From Hominiventricola aquisgranensis (GTDB lineage: Bacteria; Bacillota; Clostridia; Lachnospirales; Lachnospiraceae): a DNA stretch of 64,000 nucleotides. Below the pieces are notes generated by a model. That model saw nothing but the letters and a program-made list of their open reading frames with translations. It ran no database searches and was not told the origin of the DNA. The stretch is from assembly GCF_040096225.1 (NCBI RefSeq), contig NZ_JBBMFC010000001.1:152163-216162 (forward strand). Direction: 5' to 3'. The position numbers were made by a program, and so were the translations under genes. Position 1 is the first letter of the stretch. The number at the start of each line of letters is the position of its first letter. This document shows positions 34,821 to 44,369 of this stretch, piece by piece.

Positions 34821-35576
34821 GTGATCTATGTAACGGGCGACTGCCATCAGAATTTCCGAAAATTTAATACAAAAATATTTCCAGAACAGAAAGAGATGAC
34901 AAAGGAAGACTATGTGATCATATGTGGAGATTTCGGCGGTGTCTGGAATAAAGAAGTGGAAAATAAGGAAGAAAAGCACTTGCTGGACTGGCTGGAAGAA
35001 AAGCCATTTACCACTCTGTTCGTGGATGGAAATCATGAAAATTTTGACCGGCTTTACAGCTATCCGGTGGAACTGTGGTACGGGGGCAAGGTGCATAAGA
35101 TCCGTCCGTCAGTCATACATCTGATGAGGGGACAGATATACGAAATTGATGGAAAAAGCTTTTTCACATTCGGAGGGGCAAGCAGTCATGACATAGAGAG
35201 TGGCATATTAGACCCGGAAGATCCGGATTTTAAAGAAAAAAAGAAATGGTTGGATCGGGAATGGCGCTCATATCGTGTTAATCATATCACCTGGTGGGCA
35301 CAGGAACTTCCGTCAGAAGAAGAGATGCAGGAAGGACGCACGAATCTGGCAGCCCATGACAATCAAATAGACTTTATCGTAACCCATTGTTGTGCAACCA
35401 GCACGCAGATGCTGATAGACGCGCAGAAATTGAAGCCGGATATCGAAACAGATTATCTGGAGGAAATCAAGCAAACGATACAGTTCAAAAAATGGTTTTT
35501 CGGTCATTACCATGACAATCGGAATGTCAGTAAGAAAGAAATACTGATATATGAGCAATTTGTGAGAATTGGGTAA
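34821..35576 (+). CDS. Calcineurin-like metallophosphoesterase
   Basis: 251 residues from GTG 34821 with AGAGGTGA upstream; the ATG at 34817 is out of frame. Motifs are VTGDCHQNF (D-x-H, in which Asp and His bind metals), IICGDFGGVW (GD), FVDGNHENFDRL (GNHE), THCC near residue 190 and FFGHYHDN (GHxH) near the end. All five metal-site blocks are intact. The DCH variant groups it with small YmdB/phage-lambda-like phosphatases. The substrate (nucleotide or phosphoprotein) is unknown. Confidence 0.88.
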   Translation: MIYVTGDCHQNFRKFNTKIFPEQKEMTKEDYVIICGDFGGVWNKEVENKEEKHLLDWLEEKPFTTLFVDGNHENFDRLYSYPVELWYGGKVHKIRPSVIHLMRGQIYEIDGKSFFTFGGASSHDIESGILDPEDPDFKEKKKWLDREWRSYRVNHITWWAQELPSEEEMQEGRTNLAAHDNQIDFIVTHCCATSTQMLIDAQKLKPDIETDYLEEIKQTIQFKKWFFGHYHDNRNVSKKEILIYEQFVRIG

Positions 35577-35627
35577 TGGAAAAATTTGATGTGAAGGAGT
35601 ATTTGAAAAATATTTAGTGATAAATTA

Positions 35628-36230
35628 ATGATTCCTGCATCTGGAAAAGTATTTGCAGAAAATGAAAAAGTCCGATTATGTGTGGTGAAAGAAAGTGAAA
35701 AGCAGGATTACATAGCTCTTTCTTATACATACAGTTGTATGAAGTCCGCATTTAAAGATGAAGAATTTATAGAAGATCTGTGGAATGGATTTCTAAATGG
35801 GAAATCCTTCACCTGTACTGTGTATGACCAGAAGACTGGAGATTATGTAGGATATTGTGCAATAAAAGACCCTGAAAAACCAGATTGGGAACTTGCAATA
35901 GAGTTAAAACCTGAATGGTGTCATAAAAGATACGGGACAGAAGTGGTGTCTTTATTCCTGAAAAGGCTTGCAAAAGTCACTGAAAAACGATTCTTCCGAG
36001 CAAGAGTGGCAACGGATAATTACGCCTCTCAGGCTCTTATGAAAAAACTGGGAGCCAGTCCAAACGGAGTCAGCCAGCTCCTGCTCAGAGGAGAAACTCT
36101 TGAAGAGTTCCGACGGGAAAATCAGGACATGATTGATGATAGATTCAGGAAGCTCGCAGATGAATTCGGAGTAAAGCCGGAAGAAATGCTGGGGAATGTT
36201 TTGGAATATCGGTTGGATGTGAAGGAATAG
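35628..36230 (+). CDS. GNAT-family N-acetyltransferase
   Basis: 200 residues. The acetyl-CoA site is recognisable as IELKPEWCHKRYGTEVVSLF (family R/Q-x-x-G-x-G/A, here K-R-Y-G-T-E), followed by VATDNYASQALMKKLGA, the RimJ-like C-terminal motif. It has a short C-terminal extension (DDRFRKLADEFGVKPEEML). The substrate may be a protein N-terminus or a small molecule. Ribosome binding is weak at this ATG; no better start is seen. Confidence 0.8.
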   Translation: MIPASGKVFAENEKVRLCVVKESEKQDYIALSYTYSCMKSAFKDEEFIEDLWNGFLNGKSFTCTVYDQKTGDYVGYCAIKDPEKPDWELAIELKPEWCHKRYGTEVVSLFLKRLAKVTEKRFFRARVATDNYASQALMKKLGASPNGVSQLLLRGETLEEFRRENQDMIDDRFRKLADEFGVKPEEMLGNVLEYRLDVKE

Positions 36231-36242
36231 TTGGATATAAAG

Positions 36243-36313
36243 AGGCAGAAGCTACGATAGTAATGTGGTTTCTGTTTCTTTATGTTTACGCTGTCGACTT
36301 AAATTGGTATAAT
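36243..36313 (+). promoter_or_regulatory. Terminator followed by promoter, copy B of a repeated module
   Basis: A terminator-like hairpin (CAGAAGCTAC with GTGGTTTCTG, then T-rich) is followed by TTTACG 36285-36290, 17 bp, TATAAT 36308-36313. The layout and sequence resemble the module at 34592-34652. It drives the truncated methyltransferase gene. Confidence 0.55.
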
Positions 36314-36378
36314 AAATACATATAACAAAATGCGTGAAAATACAATAAAAAGTTACAATTTACAGGGATCAGAAGCGT

Positions 36379-36540
36379 ATGAATAATAAAACTTTGGACT
36401 ACTATAATCAAAATGCAAAGGAATTTTTCGCGGGCACGGTAGCAGTTGACTTCAACGAAATTCAAGACAGATTTATAGAAAAATTATCAGGGAAAAATGT
36501 GTTGGATTTTGGTTGTGGAGTAGGTGGAGGATATGGTTGA
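36379..36540 (+). pseudogene. 5' fragment of a SAM-dependent methyltransferase gene
   Basis: Only 53 codons remain: MNNKTLDYYNQNAKEFFAGT, then a linker and the class I SAM motif VLDFGCGVGGG, followed at once by a stop. Normal relatives run to about 200 residues or more, with D-F-G-C-G-S-G-R-D. The gene is therefore cut within or just after motif I, and no downstream remainder is visible before or after the defence island. It marks the probable left edge of the inserted DNA. Confidence 0.8.
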
Positions 36541-36590
36541 GTATAGGGTGAAGGGGGTACTACCAGAGAAGATATTGAGAGCCAGCTCTT

Positions 36591-36619
36591 TTGACTACTT
36601 GTTGCAATTATTTTATGAA
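36591..36619 (+). promoter_or_regulatory. Probable promoter of the DISARM-like operon
   Basis: TTGACT 36591-36596, 17-bp spacer, TATGAA 36614-36619. It lies between the truncated methyltransferase and the operon's first gene, and would start RNA near 36626. Confidence 0.5.
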
Positions 36620-36643
36620 TACTATTGGAGAGGAAATATAAAA

Positions 36644-36739
36644 ATGATATTAAATTACTATATTAGTGGTATTATGGAAAAAATTAATGATTCAAAAAAA
36701 GTAAAGGAGCGTTCCAAACATGCCACTGACATACATTGA
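36644..36739 (+). CDS. Possible 31-residue leader peptide overlapping the methyltransferase start
   Basis: ATG 36644 is preceded by GGAGAGGA at eight bases, the best ribosome binding site in this intergenic region. The peptide, MILNYYISGIMEKINDSKKV and a basic tail, runs 20 bp past the start of the cytosine methyltransferase in another frame. A longer frame from 36533 begins before the predicted promoter. This may be a coupling leader or chance; no homology is recognised. Confidence 0.35.
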   Translation: MILNYYISGIMEKINDSKKVKERSKHATDIH

Positions 36740-37988
36740 TATTTTTGCAGGTGCGGGAGGACTATCGGAAGGATTTGTTAAAAATGGTCATATTCCAGTT
36801 GCTCATGTTGAGATGAAGAGAGAGGCATGTCTTACGTTGAAAACAAGAACTTGCTATTATTATCTTCGAGAGAACAATAGATTGGATGAATATAATCAGT
36901 ACTTAAGAAATGAAATAACAAGGGAAGATTTATACAATCGAGTTCCGCATGAAATACTTGATACAGTTATTCAGGAAACTATGCATGAAGAAGGAATGGA
37001 AGCATTATTTAATAGAATTGATACGTTAATGACGATTCAGAATATTTCTAATATAGATGTTCTGGTTGGAGGACCTCCATGCCAAGCATATTCACTTGTT
37101 GGACGTGCCAGAAGTGAGAATAATATGGAAGGAGATGCAAGAAATTTTTTATACCAATTATACGCAGATGTATTAGAACATTATCATCCGCGAATGTTTG
37201 TGTTTGAAAATGTTCTTGGATTAATAAGTGCAAATAATGGTTCCTATCTGGCTGATATGACGGAGCGTTTTAATCAAGCTGGCTATGATCTTGATATGAG
37301 AGTTCTTAATGCAAGCAATTATGGAGTTCTCCAGAATAGAAGAAGAGTTATATTGATTGGAAAACTGCATGAAGAAGGTGTTCAGTTTGAATATCCGATA
37401 ATACCAGAGGTGGGGGAAATATTTAATAGATATGTAGTAAATGATTTGTTTTCTGATTTGCCACCTCTGGAGCCAGGCGGACAGAATAATCATTATGCAA
37501 GAAATGCAACAGAATACTTAATTGAATCTGGAATAAGGAATGAGAATGATATTTTGACTTGGCATGAAGTCAGACCGACAAGAGAACAAGATAGAGAAAT
37601 TTATAGGCATGCAATTAGAGCGTGGTATCAAAATGACCAACGTAGAAGGCTGAGATATACAGATCTTCCAGAAGAGTTATGCACTCATCAAAATAGAACA
37701 GCTTTTTTAGATAGATTTAAGGTTGTTGCCGGAAATATTCATACTTCTCAGACAATGGTTGCACATATCTCAAAGGATGGTCATTATTTCATTTACCCTA
37801 GTTTGGAACAGGCACGTTCGTTATCTGTTAGAGAGGCAGCTAGAATACAGTCGTTTCCGGATAATTATTACTTCGAGGGTGGAAGAACTGCAGCGTTACT
37901 TCAAATTGGAAATGCTGTTCCGCCACTTATGGCCAGTGCAATTGCAAATGCAGTGGAAGATATGTTAGAGGGAGAAAAAAATGGCTAA
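36720..37988 (+). CDS. drmMII: C5-cytosine DNA methyltransferase (DrmMII-like)
   Basis: 422 residues. Motif I is IDIFAGAGGLSEGF (Phe9 to Gly13), motif IV VGGPPCQAYSLVGRA with catalytic Cys121, motif VI FENVLGL with Glu163, motif VIII QNRRRVILIG, and C-terminal motifs IX-X end in IGNAVPPLMA. The target-recognition region falls between about 230 and 340. In class 2 DISARM a 5-methylcytosine enzyme of this kind marks host DNA. It is the first large gene of the operon and overlaps the AIPR gene by 8 bp. Confidence 0.92.
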   Translation: MPLTYIDIFAGAGGLSEGFVKNGHIPVAHVEMKREACLTLKTRTCYYYLRENNRLDEYNQYLRNEITREDLYNRVPHEILDTVIQETMHEEGMEALFNRIDTLMTIQNISNIDVLVGGPPCQAYSLVGRARSENNMEGDARNFLYQLYADVLEHYHPRMFVFENVLGLISANNGSYLADMTERFNQAGYDLDMRVLNASNYGVLQNRRRVILIGKLHEEGVQFEYPIIPEVGEIFNRYVVNDLFSDLPPLEPGGQNNHYARNATEYLIESGIRNENDILTWHEVRPTREQDREIYRHAIRAWYQNDQRRRLRYTDLPEELCTHQNRTAFLDRFKVVAGNIHTSQTMVAHISKDGHYFIYPSLEQARSLSVREAARIQSFPDNYYFEGGRTAALLQIGNAVPPLMASAIANAVEDMLEGEKNG

Positions 37989-40017
37989 TAAAACAATGGA
38001 TCAGTTTTATACAAATTTTCTTGAGGAAATACAAATATCAGTGGATGCTGATTTAAGCGGTTGGAATATTGAAGATTTTTTTACGTCAATTATGCTTGAA
38101 TACCTGGAAGAGGCTGGGGAAGCGAATGATTATGTTATGTGTCCCTTCAGAGGATATGGACTTCAATTAAATGCCTATTCATTATCCGAGGATTATGAAA
38201 AGCTGACAATATATGTAAGTATTTATGCCAATAATGATAGACCGAAGGCTATAGGACAATCCGATATTGATGCCGCAATTAAAAGAGCTATTCAATTATA
38301 TCAAAAAGCAGTGAATGACCTATATACTTCTTTTCAAAAAGATAACGATACATATGAATTTGCAATATCATTGCATAATCATAAAAATGAAATAAAAACA
38401 GTTCGGATTTGTGCGCTGACGAATGGTTTAGTTAAGCCAATTGATTTTAAAAATATACATATTGGTGACGCTGAAGTATCTTTTTCGATTTGGGATATAG
38501 ATAGACTTTACAGATGTGTTATGTCTGGAAAGATGAGAGAAACTATAGAGATTAATTTTCAAGAAAAATTTAACATGACAATACCTTGTATTGAAAATGC
38601 AACTAGTGATAAATATCGTGTATATCTTGCGATTATAAGTGGTGAACTTCTTGCGGAACTATATGATGAATTTCGAGATCGTCTTTTGGAAAAGAATGTA
38701 AGATCATTCCTCCAAGTTAAAGGTGCCGTTAATAAAGGGATACGTGATACATTAAGAGATGAGCCAGATATGTTTTTGGCGTATAATAATGGTATTTCTG
38801 TTACTGCAGAAAGTGTTGAAATTGTGCGAGATGAAAATGGAAAGCCGTCAATCAAAAGTATTCGTGATATGCAGATTGTTAACGGAGGACAGACTACAGC
38901 TTCAATTTACAATGCTCATAAAGATAAAAAAGTTAATGCAGATTTAAGCAAAGTATTTGTCCAAATGAAAATCTCAGTTATTACTTCGTCAGAGGATCTG
39001 GATGAGATAGTTCCAAGAATTTCAGCGTTTGCAAATACACAGAATAAAGTTCAGATAGCAGATTTTTCTGCGAATGATCCTTATCATCGTAGAATTGAAG
39101 AATTGTCGAGAACTATTTGGACTCCTGCTCAAGGTGGCTCATTACCTCAAAACTGGTTTTACGAGAGAGCTCGTGGACAGTATGCAGATATGCTTGCACG
39201 TGAATCTACTACTTTACGTAGAAAGAAATATAAAGAGCAACATCCTTTATTCACAAAGACTGATCTTGCAAAATATGAAAATACTTGGGAGCAGCTTCCT
39301 TTTTATGTCAGTGAGGGGGCTCAAAAAAACTTTCGTAGGTTTACCATTGGCGTAAGTCAGAAAAAAGGGAAACTTCCAGATGAGCAATATTATCATAACT
39401 TGATAGCAAAGGCTATTATGTTCCGTCGTACAGAAAAGTTAGTATCGCAACAACAATATGGGGGCTATAGAGCCAATATTGTAACATATACACTTGCTTT
39501 TCTGTCGTATAAAACGGCTCAGAGAATTGATTTGGAAAGAATCTGGAAGACTCAAGCGTTAACAGAGGCATTAGAAAAAGAAATTGTAGAAGTTTCGAAA
39601 TTTATCCAGCAAGCAATTGTTAATCCTCCAGGTGGTGCTAATGTTGGAGAATGGTGCAAAAAGGAAAAATGCTGGAAGGAAATCAGAGAGCATAAATATG
39701 AAATCAGTACGGAACTTGCTGCTGAATTAATTCCTGTGGAAAGAGCAAAGAAAGAGCAGAATGTTGATAGTTCAATTGAAGTGACTGAAAACGATCAAGT
39801 GATTATTGATGAAGTGTTTTCAATCCCTGCAACAACGTGGTTTGAATTATCAAGATGGGCAAAAGAAACGCAAAATTTTGCTCCATGGCAAAGAAGTATT
39901 GCGTTTTCTGTAGGAACATTAATAGGAAGAGGAAAGAAACCGAGTATAAAACAGTCAATACAGGCACTTAAAGTTTACAATGGAGCATTAGAGAAAGGTT
40001 TTAATCCGGGGAAATAA
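37981..40017 (+). CDS. AIPR-family protein (abortive infection, phage resistance)
   Basis: 678 residues; ATG with GAGGGAGA upstream. The AIPR core is clear: MFLAYNNGISVTAE (264-277), MQIVNGGQTTASIYN around Val300-Thr306, then FANTQNKVQIADFSANDPYH and RRIEELSR. The C-terminal third is helical without a recognised domain. PF10592 proteins are found in many defence islands, often beside restriction-type genes; their chemistry is not settled. An AIPR gene is not part of the described DISARM gene set, so its overlap with the methyltransferase gene is notable. Confidence 0.85.
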   Translation: MANKTMDQFYTNFLEEIQISVDADLSGWNIEDFFTSIMLEYLEEAGEANDYVMCPFRGYGLQLNAYSLSEDYEKLTIYVSIYANNDRPKAIGQSDIDAAIKRAIQLYQKAVNDLYTSFQKDNDTYEFAISLHNHKNEIKTVRICALTNGLVKPIDFKNIHIGDAEVSFSIWDIDRLYRCVMSGKMRETIEINFQEKFNMTIPCIENATSDKYRVYLAIISGELLAELYDEFRDRLLEKNVRSFLQVKGAVNKGIRDTLRDEPDMFLAYNNGISVTAESVEIVRDENGKPSIKSIRDMQIVNGGQTTASIYNAHKDKKVNADLSKVFVQMKISVITSSEDLDEIVPRISAFANTQNKVQIADFSANDPYHRRIEELSRTIWTPAQGGSLPQNWFYERARGQYADMLARESTTLRRKKYKEQHPLFTKTDLAKYENTWEQLPFYVSEGAQKNFRRFTIGVSQKKGKLPDEQYYHNLIAKAIMFRRTEKLVSQQQYGGYRANIVTYTLAFLSYKTAQRIDLERIWKTQALTEALEKEIVEVSKFIQQAIVNPPGGANVGEWCKKEKCWKEIREHKYEISTELAAELIPVERAKKEQNVDSSIEVTENDQVIIDEVFSIPATTWFELSRWAKETQNFAPWQRSIAFSVGTLIGRGKKPSIKQSIQALKVYNGALEKGFNPGK

Positions 40018-40032
40018 TAGCTGGAGGTTATT

Positions 40033-42618
40033 ATGATAGCATGGAACGATTATTTGGAAAAATTAATATCTGAGCCTGATGAAATGGATGAGATAACGCT
40101 GTCATTTGATGGTGGAAGTACCAATATATCGATTCCAGCTATTATTAAAAGTAGTATTTTGATGTTGGATAAAATGCTTCAGCATCAAGGAAAAAAACAT
40201 ATTCTGGTATTTCCTGAACGAGAGCAAACAACGTTGATTTTTTCGGTGGTAAGAGCAATTCATAATATTAAAACGGGAAAGATTGGAAAGAAATATTCTG
40301 TTGGGGATTTTATTCCTGGAGATAAATTAAAGCTAGGTAATGCAGTAGTAGAATTTTTGGGGATTTTCGAATCGCAAGGTAAAAAATATATACATATTCA
40401 TGTATCAGATACAGGAATGCATTCATTTCCAATTGCAACAGCCCCGATTTTTCAAAAAACAGATACGAAGAGACCATTAAGTAGTTGGAAAAAGTTCTGT
40501 GAGGAAAGAAAAGTTTTAGAAAAAAGAAATCAGGTTATTTCTGAATCAGGATCATATCTTAGTAAGTTGATACAGTATAAAACACATATGTCAGCATCTG
40601 TATATTATGTTAGTGCTGTAAAGAATGTTAAAGAAAAGTTAGCAGATATGAGATTCTGCAAAGAAAAATTAAGTCATTATATTTTATTGGGACAAGCCAA
40701 CTATGAAGGGGAAATTATAAATTTAGGAACTGGTCAAATGGCGGGTGTTCCGGCAGTTGTATTCGCTCCAGATTTATATGCAGTAAGTGCAGCTATTGAA
40801 AATAAAAATCCTATAGAATCGCTTATAATAGATATTTCTAATATAAATTTGATTTTGACACAGCTTGATGCTTTGGATGATATTCTTACAATAGGTGTAC
40901 CTGTTATATTTGTTACAGATACATCAAATTCTCTTGATTTAGGAGAATTATTAAGAAGAAAGTTCGATATATGGAGATGGGATAAAGAATGTATTACAGA
41001 GAATTTATATTCGGACTGTACGACAGGTGTTGAAATAGCTATTGAACATTGTGCAAAGCAAAATGTGCATTATGTTAAAATCAATGGAAATGAAATGACC
41101 GAATCTGCTGGAATTTTGGCTAAGTATCGCAGAAAAACTCAGGAACAATCAGTTCAAATAATGGATATGTATGGAAAGTTAAGTAATATTTCTTTTAGCA
41201 TTTTGCGCGAAACAGTTCCGATTTCAGACATGGAGATGCAGACTACTTGTCACATTTTGAGTGAGTGCCAGGATTTACTTAATCATGAGAAAAATTATAT
41301 TTCTTCTGAAGAGTATGTGGATTATTGTAAAGTTATTGATAACTACAGAAGGATATTTTCTTACGGCTATACACTAAATAAACAGAAAGCATTAAGCGAT
41401 ACAATTAGAGAAAATAAAGGTAAAAGAATTTGCCTTGTAATTTCAGAAAATGGAAATAAAGGCAAAACGGAAACATATTGGGAGAAGGAAATTAAAGATC
41501 AAAATACAAAATTGGAAGTGTTGTATCCGTCTGAGTATTATGCTGCATCGAATGAAAAGTATGATGTGACAATTATTGTTGGTTGGTTAAGAAGGGCAAT
41601 TATGCGAAAGGTAATTTTTAGTTATCGTACGACTTCATATATTGTTCTTTTGTATGATTATGAAAACAGATGGAAAAACCATGATGCACAGAATTGGAAA
41701 ATTGCATTGAAAATATCCGACAATAAAACAATAATTGAAAAATCTTTGGGCTCTGCAGATATTGCTTTATCTTCAATGAAATATATAAGTGAAAAGGATG
41801 AGATAGTTCCAACTGAAGAAATTGCGACTGAAGATGAGCAGGAAGAGATTGACACTATTCTAAGAGAAAATAAGTTTCGAAGATATGTGAAATCTGGGCA
41901 GAAATCAGGTAATGAGATTGTTGATGCTGTGCCAGTAAACTTTGTCGGAGGATATATTGCATTTTATCAGATGGGACATGAAGTGGTTTCTGCAACGAAT
42001 ATAATTATGCAGGAATCTGAAAAAATTGATACTGTAACACCGGATAAGCTTAGAAATGGAGATTTTATTATTGTAAGAGAAACAGACAAAGATATTATCC
42101 GTGAAATGGCAGATTTAATTCTAAAAAATAATGGTAAAAGCGCTTCAAGAGAACTTGCACGAAAATGGAAAGAAGTAATAGAAATAGAATTACTTTTTAC
42201 AACACCAAAGCAATTTTATGAAAATCTTGTTGCAGCTGGTTTTTCTAAGGGGTATCCAACAGTAAAGAGATGGATTGAAAATGACAATGTAATTGCACCA
42301 GGCCAAATAGAAGATCTTGAGTATATAGCCAAAGTAACTCAGAATCAAGTGTTGTCAGAATTAATGGAGGAAATATTTGAAGCCGCGACAATTGTGAGAG
42401 CAGCACATATTCAAGCTGGTAGAATGTTATCAGATATGTTAAAAGTTAAGCTGGCAAAAGAATTGAAACGATATGGGAAAATTGATCCGTTTAATTTTTG
42501 GGAACCTATTGAAATAAATGTAGATGATATTGGAACAGCCAAAATATTAAAAATTATAGATGTTGGTTCTATTGTCCCGGTTGATTCATCTGATACAAAT
42601 CGATTAATTGAGGAATGA
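40033..42618 (+). CDS. drmE: DrmE-like DISARM protein
   Basis: 861 residues; ATG with TGGAGG upstream, 15 bp after the AIPR gene. No catalytic motif stands out. An N-terminal segment (HILVFPEREQTTLIFSVVRA) resembles a helicase-like Rossmann core lacking Walker residues; a later one (YDVTIIVGWLRRAIMRKVIF) could be a second such lobe. The C-terminus has LRNGDFIIVRETDKDIIREM, then a helical region. I assign it to DrmE from its size, position beside drmA/drmB and this C-terminal pattern, all characteristic of class 2 DISARM. The identity needs a profile search. Confidence 0.65.
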   Translation: MIAWNDYLEKLISEPDEMDEITLSFDGGSTNISIPAIIKSSILMLDKMLQHQGKKHILVFPEREQTTLIFSVVRAIHNIKTGKIGKKYSVGDFIPGDKLKLGNAVVEFLGIFESQGKKYIHIHVSDTGMHSFPIATAPIFQKTDTKRPLSSWKKFCEERKVLEKRNQVISESGSYLSKLIQYKTHMSASVYYVSAVKNVKEKLADMRFCKEKLSHYILLGQANYEGEIINLGTGQMAGVPAVVFAPDLYAVSAAIENKNPIESLIIDISNINLILTQLDALDDILTIGVPVIFVTDTSNSLDLGELLRRKFDIWRWDKECITENLYSDCTTGVEIAIEHCAKQNVHYVKINGNEMTESAGILAKYRRKTQEQSVQIMDMYGKLSNISFSILRETVPISDMEMQTTCHILSECQDLLNHEKNYISSEEYVDYCKVIDNYRRIFSYGYTLNKQKALSDTIRENKGKRICLVISENGNKGKTETYWEKEIKDQNTKLEVLYPSEYYAASNEKYDVTIIVGWLRRAIMRKVIFSYRTTSYIVLLYDYENRWKNHDAQNWKIALKISDNKTIIEKSLGSADIALSSMKYISEKDEIVPTEEIATEDEQEEIDTILRENKFRRYVKSGQKSGNEIVDAVPVNFVGGYIAFYQMGHEVVSATNIIMQESEKIDTVTPDKLRNGDFIIVRETDKDIIREMADLILKNNGKSASRELARKWKEVIEIELLFTTPKQFYENLVAAGFSKGYPTVKRWIENDNVIAPGQIEDLEYIAKVTQNQVLSELMEEIFEAATIVRAAHIQAGRMLSDMLKVKLAKELKRYGKIDPFNFWEPIEINVDDIGTAKILKIIDVGSIVPVDSSDTNRLIEE

Positions 42619-42626
42619 GGTGACAT

Positions 42627-44369
42627 ATGGCAATAATGATTCCATCGGCGATTTCACCAGACGTGAAAAGCAATGCGGAAAGACATATTTTTGAGTGGTT
42701 TGAAAATGCAAAAGGAACAGAGGATTGGATAGTTTTGCATTCGCTTGGTATTGTAAATCACAATAAATATATACATGGAGAGGTGGATTTCTTTGTAATG
42801 GTTCCGATGCTTGGACTTTTTGCACTTGAAGTCAAGGGTGGAAGAGTGAAGCGGACAAATGGAATTTGGGCATTTACAGACAAGTATGGGCATTCAGATA
42901 TGCGAGTTAAAGGACCGTTTGATCAAGCTTGGGACGGTATATACAGTATTCGTCAGAGCCTTTCAAATAAATTGGATACAGCACATAAACATCTTGAAAA
43001 GATATTTTTTGGCATAGGAGTAATGTTCCCGGATGTTGCTTATGCTTCAGTTGGTATTGATGAAGAGCAATGGCAGGTTTTTGATTGCAATGATGGACGA
43101 AATGTTCGTGCTTTTGTAGAACGTATAGCAGAAGGATCTATTAAAGGATGGAATGTACAATATGGTGATGTCACACTAAAAAATCGACCTACCGTAGAGG
43201 ATGTTAGATATTTAGCATCCATTCTCAGAGGCGATTTTGATATGGCATTATCTCTTAGAGTTCAATATAATTATATTGAAGATAAAATAATTAGTTTTAC
43301 GGCTAATCAATATAAATGTATCGACCAACTGGAAGATAATCCGAGATGCTTGATTAAAGGATCAGCCGGAACCGGGAAAACATTGTTAGCAATTGAAACT
43401 GTTAAAAAATATGCTTCACGAGGTGAGAAAGTAGCATTATTTTGCTATAACAATCTTTTGGCGAGATGGTTGCAACAATATTTCGAGAAACAAGTAGAGG
43501 ATTTACGACCAATATATGTGGGAACTTTTCATGGATATTTGATGAAGGTAGCCCAACAAAAGAACACGATGGTAAAATCACCTGACTCAGCGGAACAAAT
43601 AAAATTGTTCTTTGAATATGAACTTCCAGCAATGGTTTCAGATACCCTTAAATTGCAGGGTGGCATATTTGATCGCATAGTTATTGATGAGGCACAGGAT
43701 TTGATGACCGAAGAATATTTGAAGTGCATTGATTCTATGCTGAGGAAGGGAATATCTCGAGGGAAATGGATATTTTTTGGAGATTTTAATAAACAGGCAA
43801 TATATGCTCATGATATGATAGAAACAAATTATATCGATATGCTGGACAAACGTACATCCTATATCAGATATAAACTAACAACAAACTGTCGAAACACTCA
43901 ATACATATGTGATCAGATAAAAGTAGTCACAGGTTTTGATAAGGATGTTCAATACGAAAGTATGGTACAAGGGACACCAGTTGAATATAGGATATATAAA
44001 TCCAAAGACGATGAATTAAAAGAGTTACTAACAATTTTGAAGGAATTATCGCACAATAAAGTCGAGAGCGGACGGATTACAATACTATCACCATATAAAA
44101 GAGAAAAATCAGTGGTTAGCATGCTAAGTGGAGTTAAAGTGGAAAATTATACAATACCTGCACCTGAAGAGATAACATTTAATACTATCCAAGGGTTTAA
44201 GGGATTGGAAAATACGGTAATTATATTAACGGATATTGAGTCATATGAGGATATAAAATTAGCGTATGTTGCATTTAGTAGAGCGAGATCTGGTTTATAT
44301 GTATTACATTCCAAAGTTGCACATGATGAATATAATCAGATATGCATTCGGAGGTTTTTAAATGGCTGA
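42627..44369 (+). CDS. NERD-domain nuclease fused to UvrD-like helicase
   Basis: 580 residues. The N-terminal NERD domain (nuclease-related, PD-(D/E)XK fold) shows HGEVDFFVMVPMLGLFALEV followed by KGG, the E-V-D-F and E-V-K catalytic strands. From about 225 an SF1 helicase follows: Walker A GSAGTGKTLLA with Lys251, DEAQD with Asp354-Glu355, TTNCRNTQYI, FNTIQGFKGLE and the final FSRARSGLYVLHSK. It starts 8 bp after drmE and its end overlaps drmA by 8 bp, so it is an integral operon member. Confidence 0.88.
   Translation: MAIMIPSAISPDVKSNAERHIFEWFENAKGTEDWIVLHSLGIVNHNKYIHGEVDFFVMVPMLGLFALEVKGGRVKRTNGIWAFTDKYGHSDMRVKGPFDQAWDGIYSIRQSLSNKLDTAHKHLEKIFFGIGVMFPDVAYASVGIDEEQWQVFDCNDGRNVRAFVERIAEGSIKGWNVQYGDVTLKNRPTVEDVRYLASILRGDFDMALSLRVQYNYIEDKIISFTANQYKCIDQLEDNPRCLIKGSAGTGKTLLAIETVKKYASRGEKVALFCYNNLLARWLQQYFEKQVEDLRPIYVGTFHGYLMKVAQQKNTMVKSPDSAEQIKLFFEYELPAMVSDTLKLQGGIFDRIVIDEAQDLMTEEYLKCIDSMLRKGISRGKWIFFGDFNKQAIYAHDMIETNYIDMLDKRTSYIRYKLTTNCRNTQYICDQIKVVTGFDKDVQYESMVQGTPVEYRIYKSKDDELKELLTILKELSHNKVESGRITILSPYKREKSVVSMLSGVKVENYTIPAPEEITFNTIQGFKGLENTVIILTDIESYEDIKLAYVAFSRARSGLYVLHSKVAHDEYNQICIRRFLNG

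Noticed and set aside
35577..35627. 13-codon frame MEKFDVKEYLKNI before the acetyltransferase
   Set aside because: Resembles in passing the short frame after drmB (KDYFENI), but the match is a few bases in AT-rich DNA and no longer homology is visible.
36533..36739. 68-codon frame beginning inside the truncated methyltransferase
   Set aside because: It starts before the predicted promoter and spans the insertion junction. Only its last part, from 36644 with a good binding site, is kept as a low-confidence leader.
40033..42618. Reading the 861-residue protein as an active helicase
   Set aside because: No Walker A (GxxxxGKT/S) or DEAD/DEXH box is present; only helicase-like hydrophobic strands can be seen.
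42404..42825. Minus-strand frames opposite drmE and the NERD helicase
   Set aside because: They sit opposite well-supported genes in AT-rich DNA, with no start signals or motifs.
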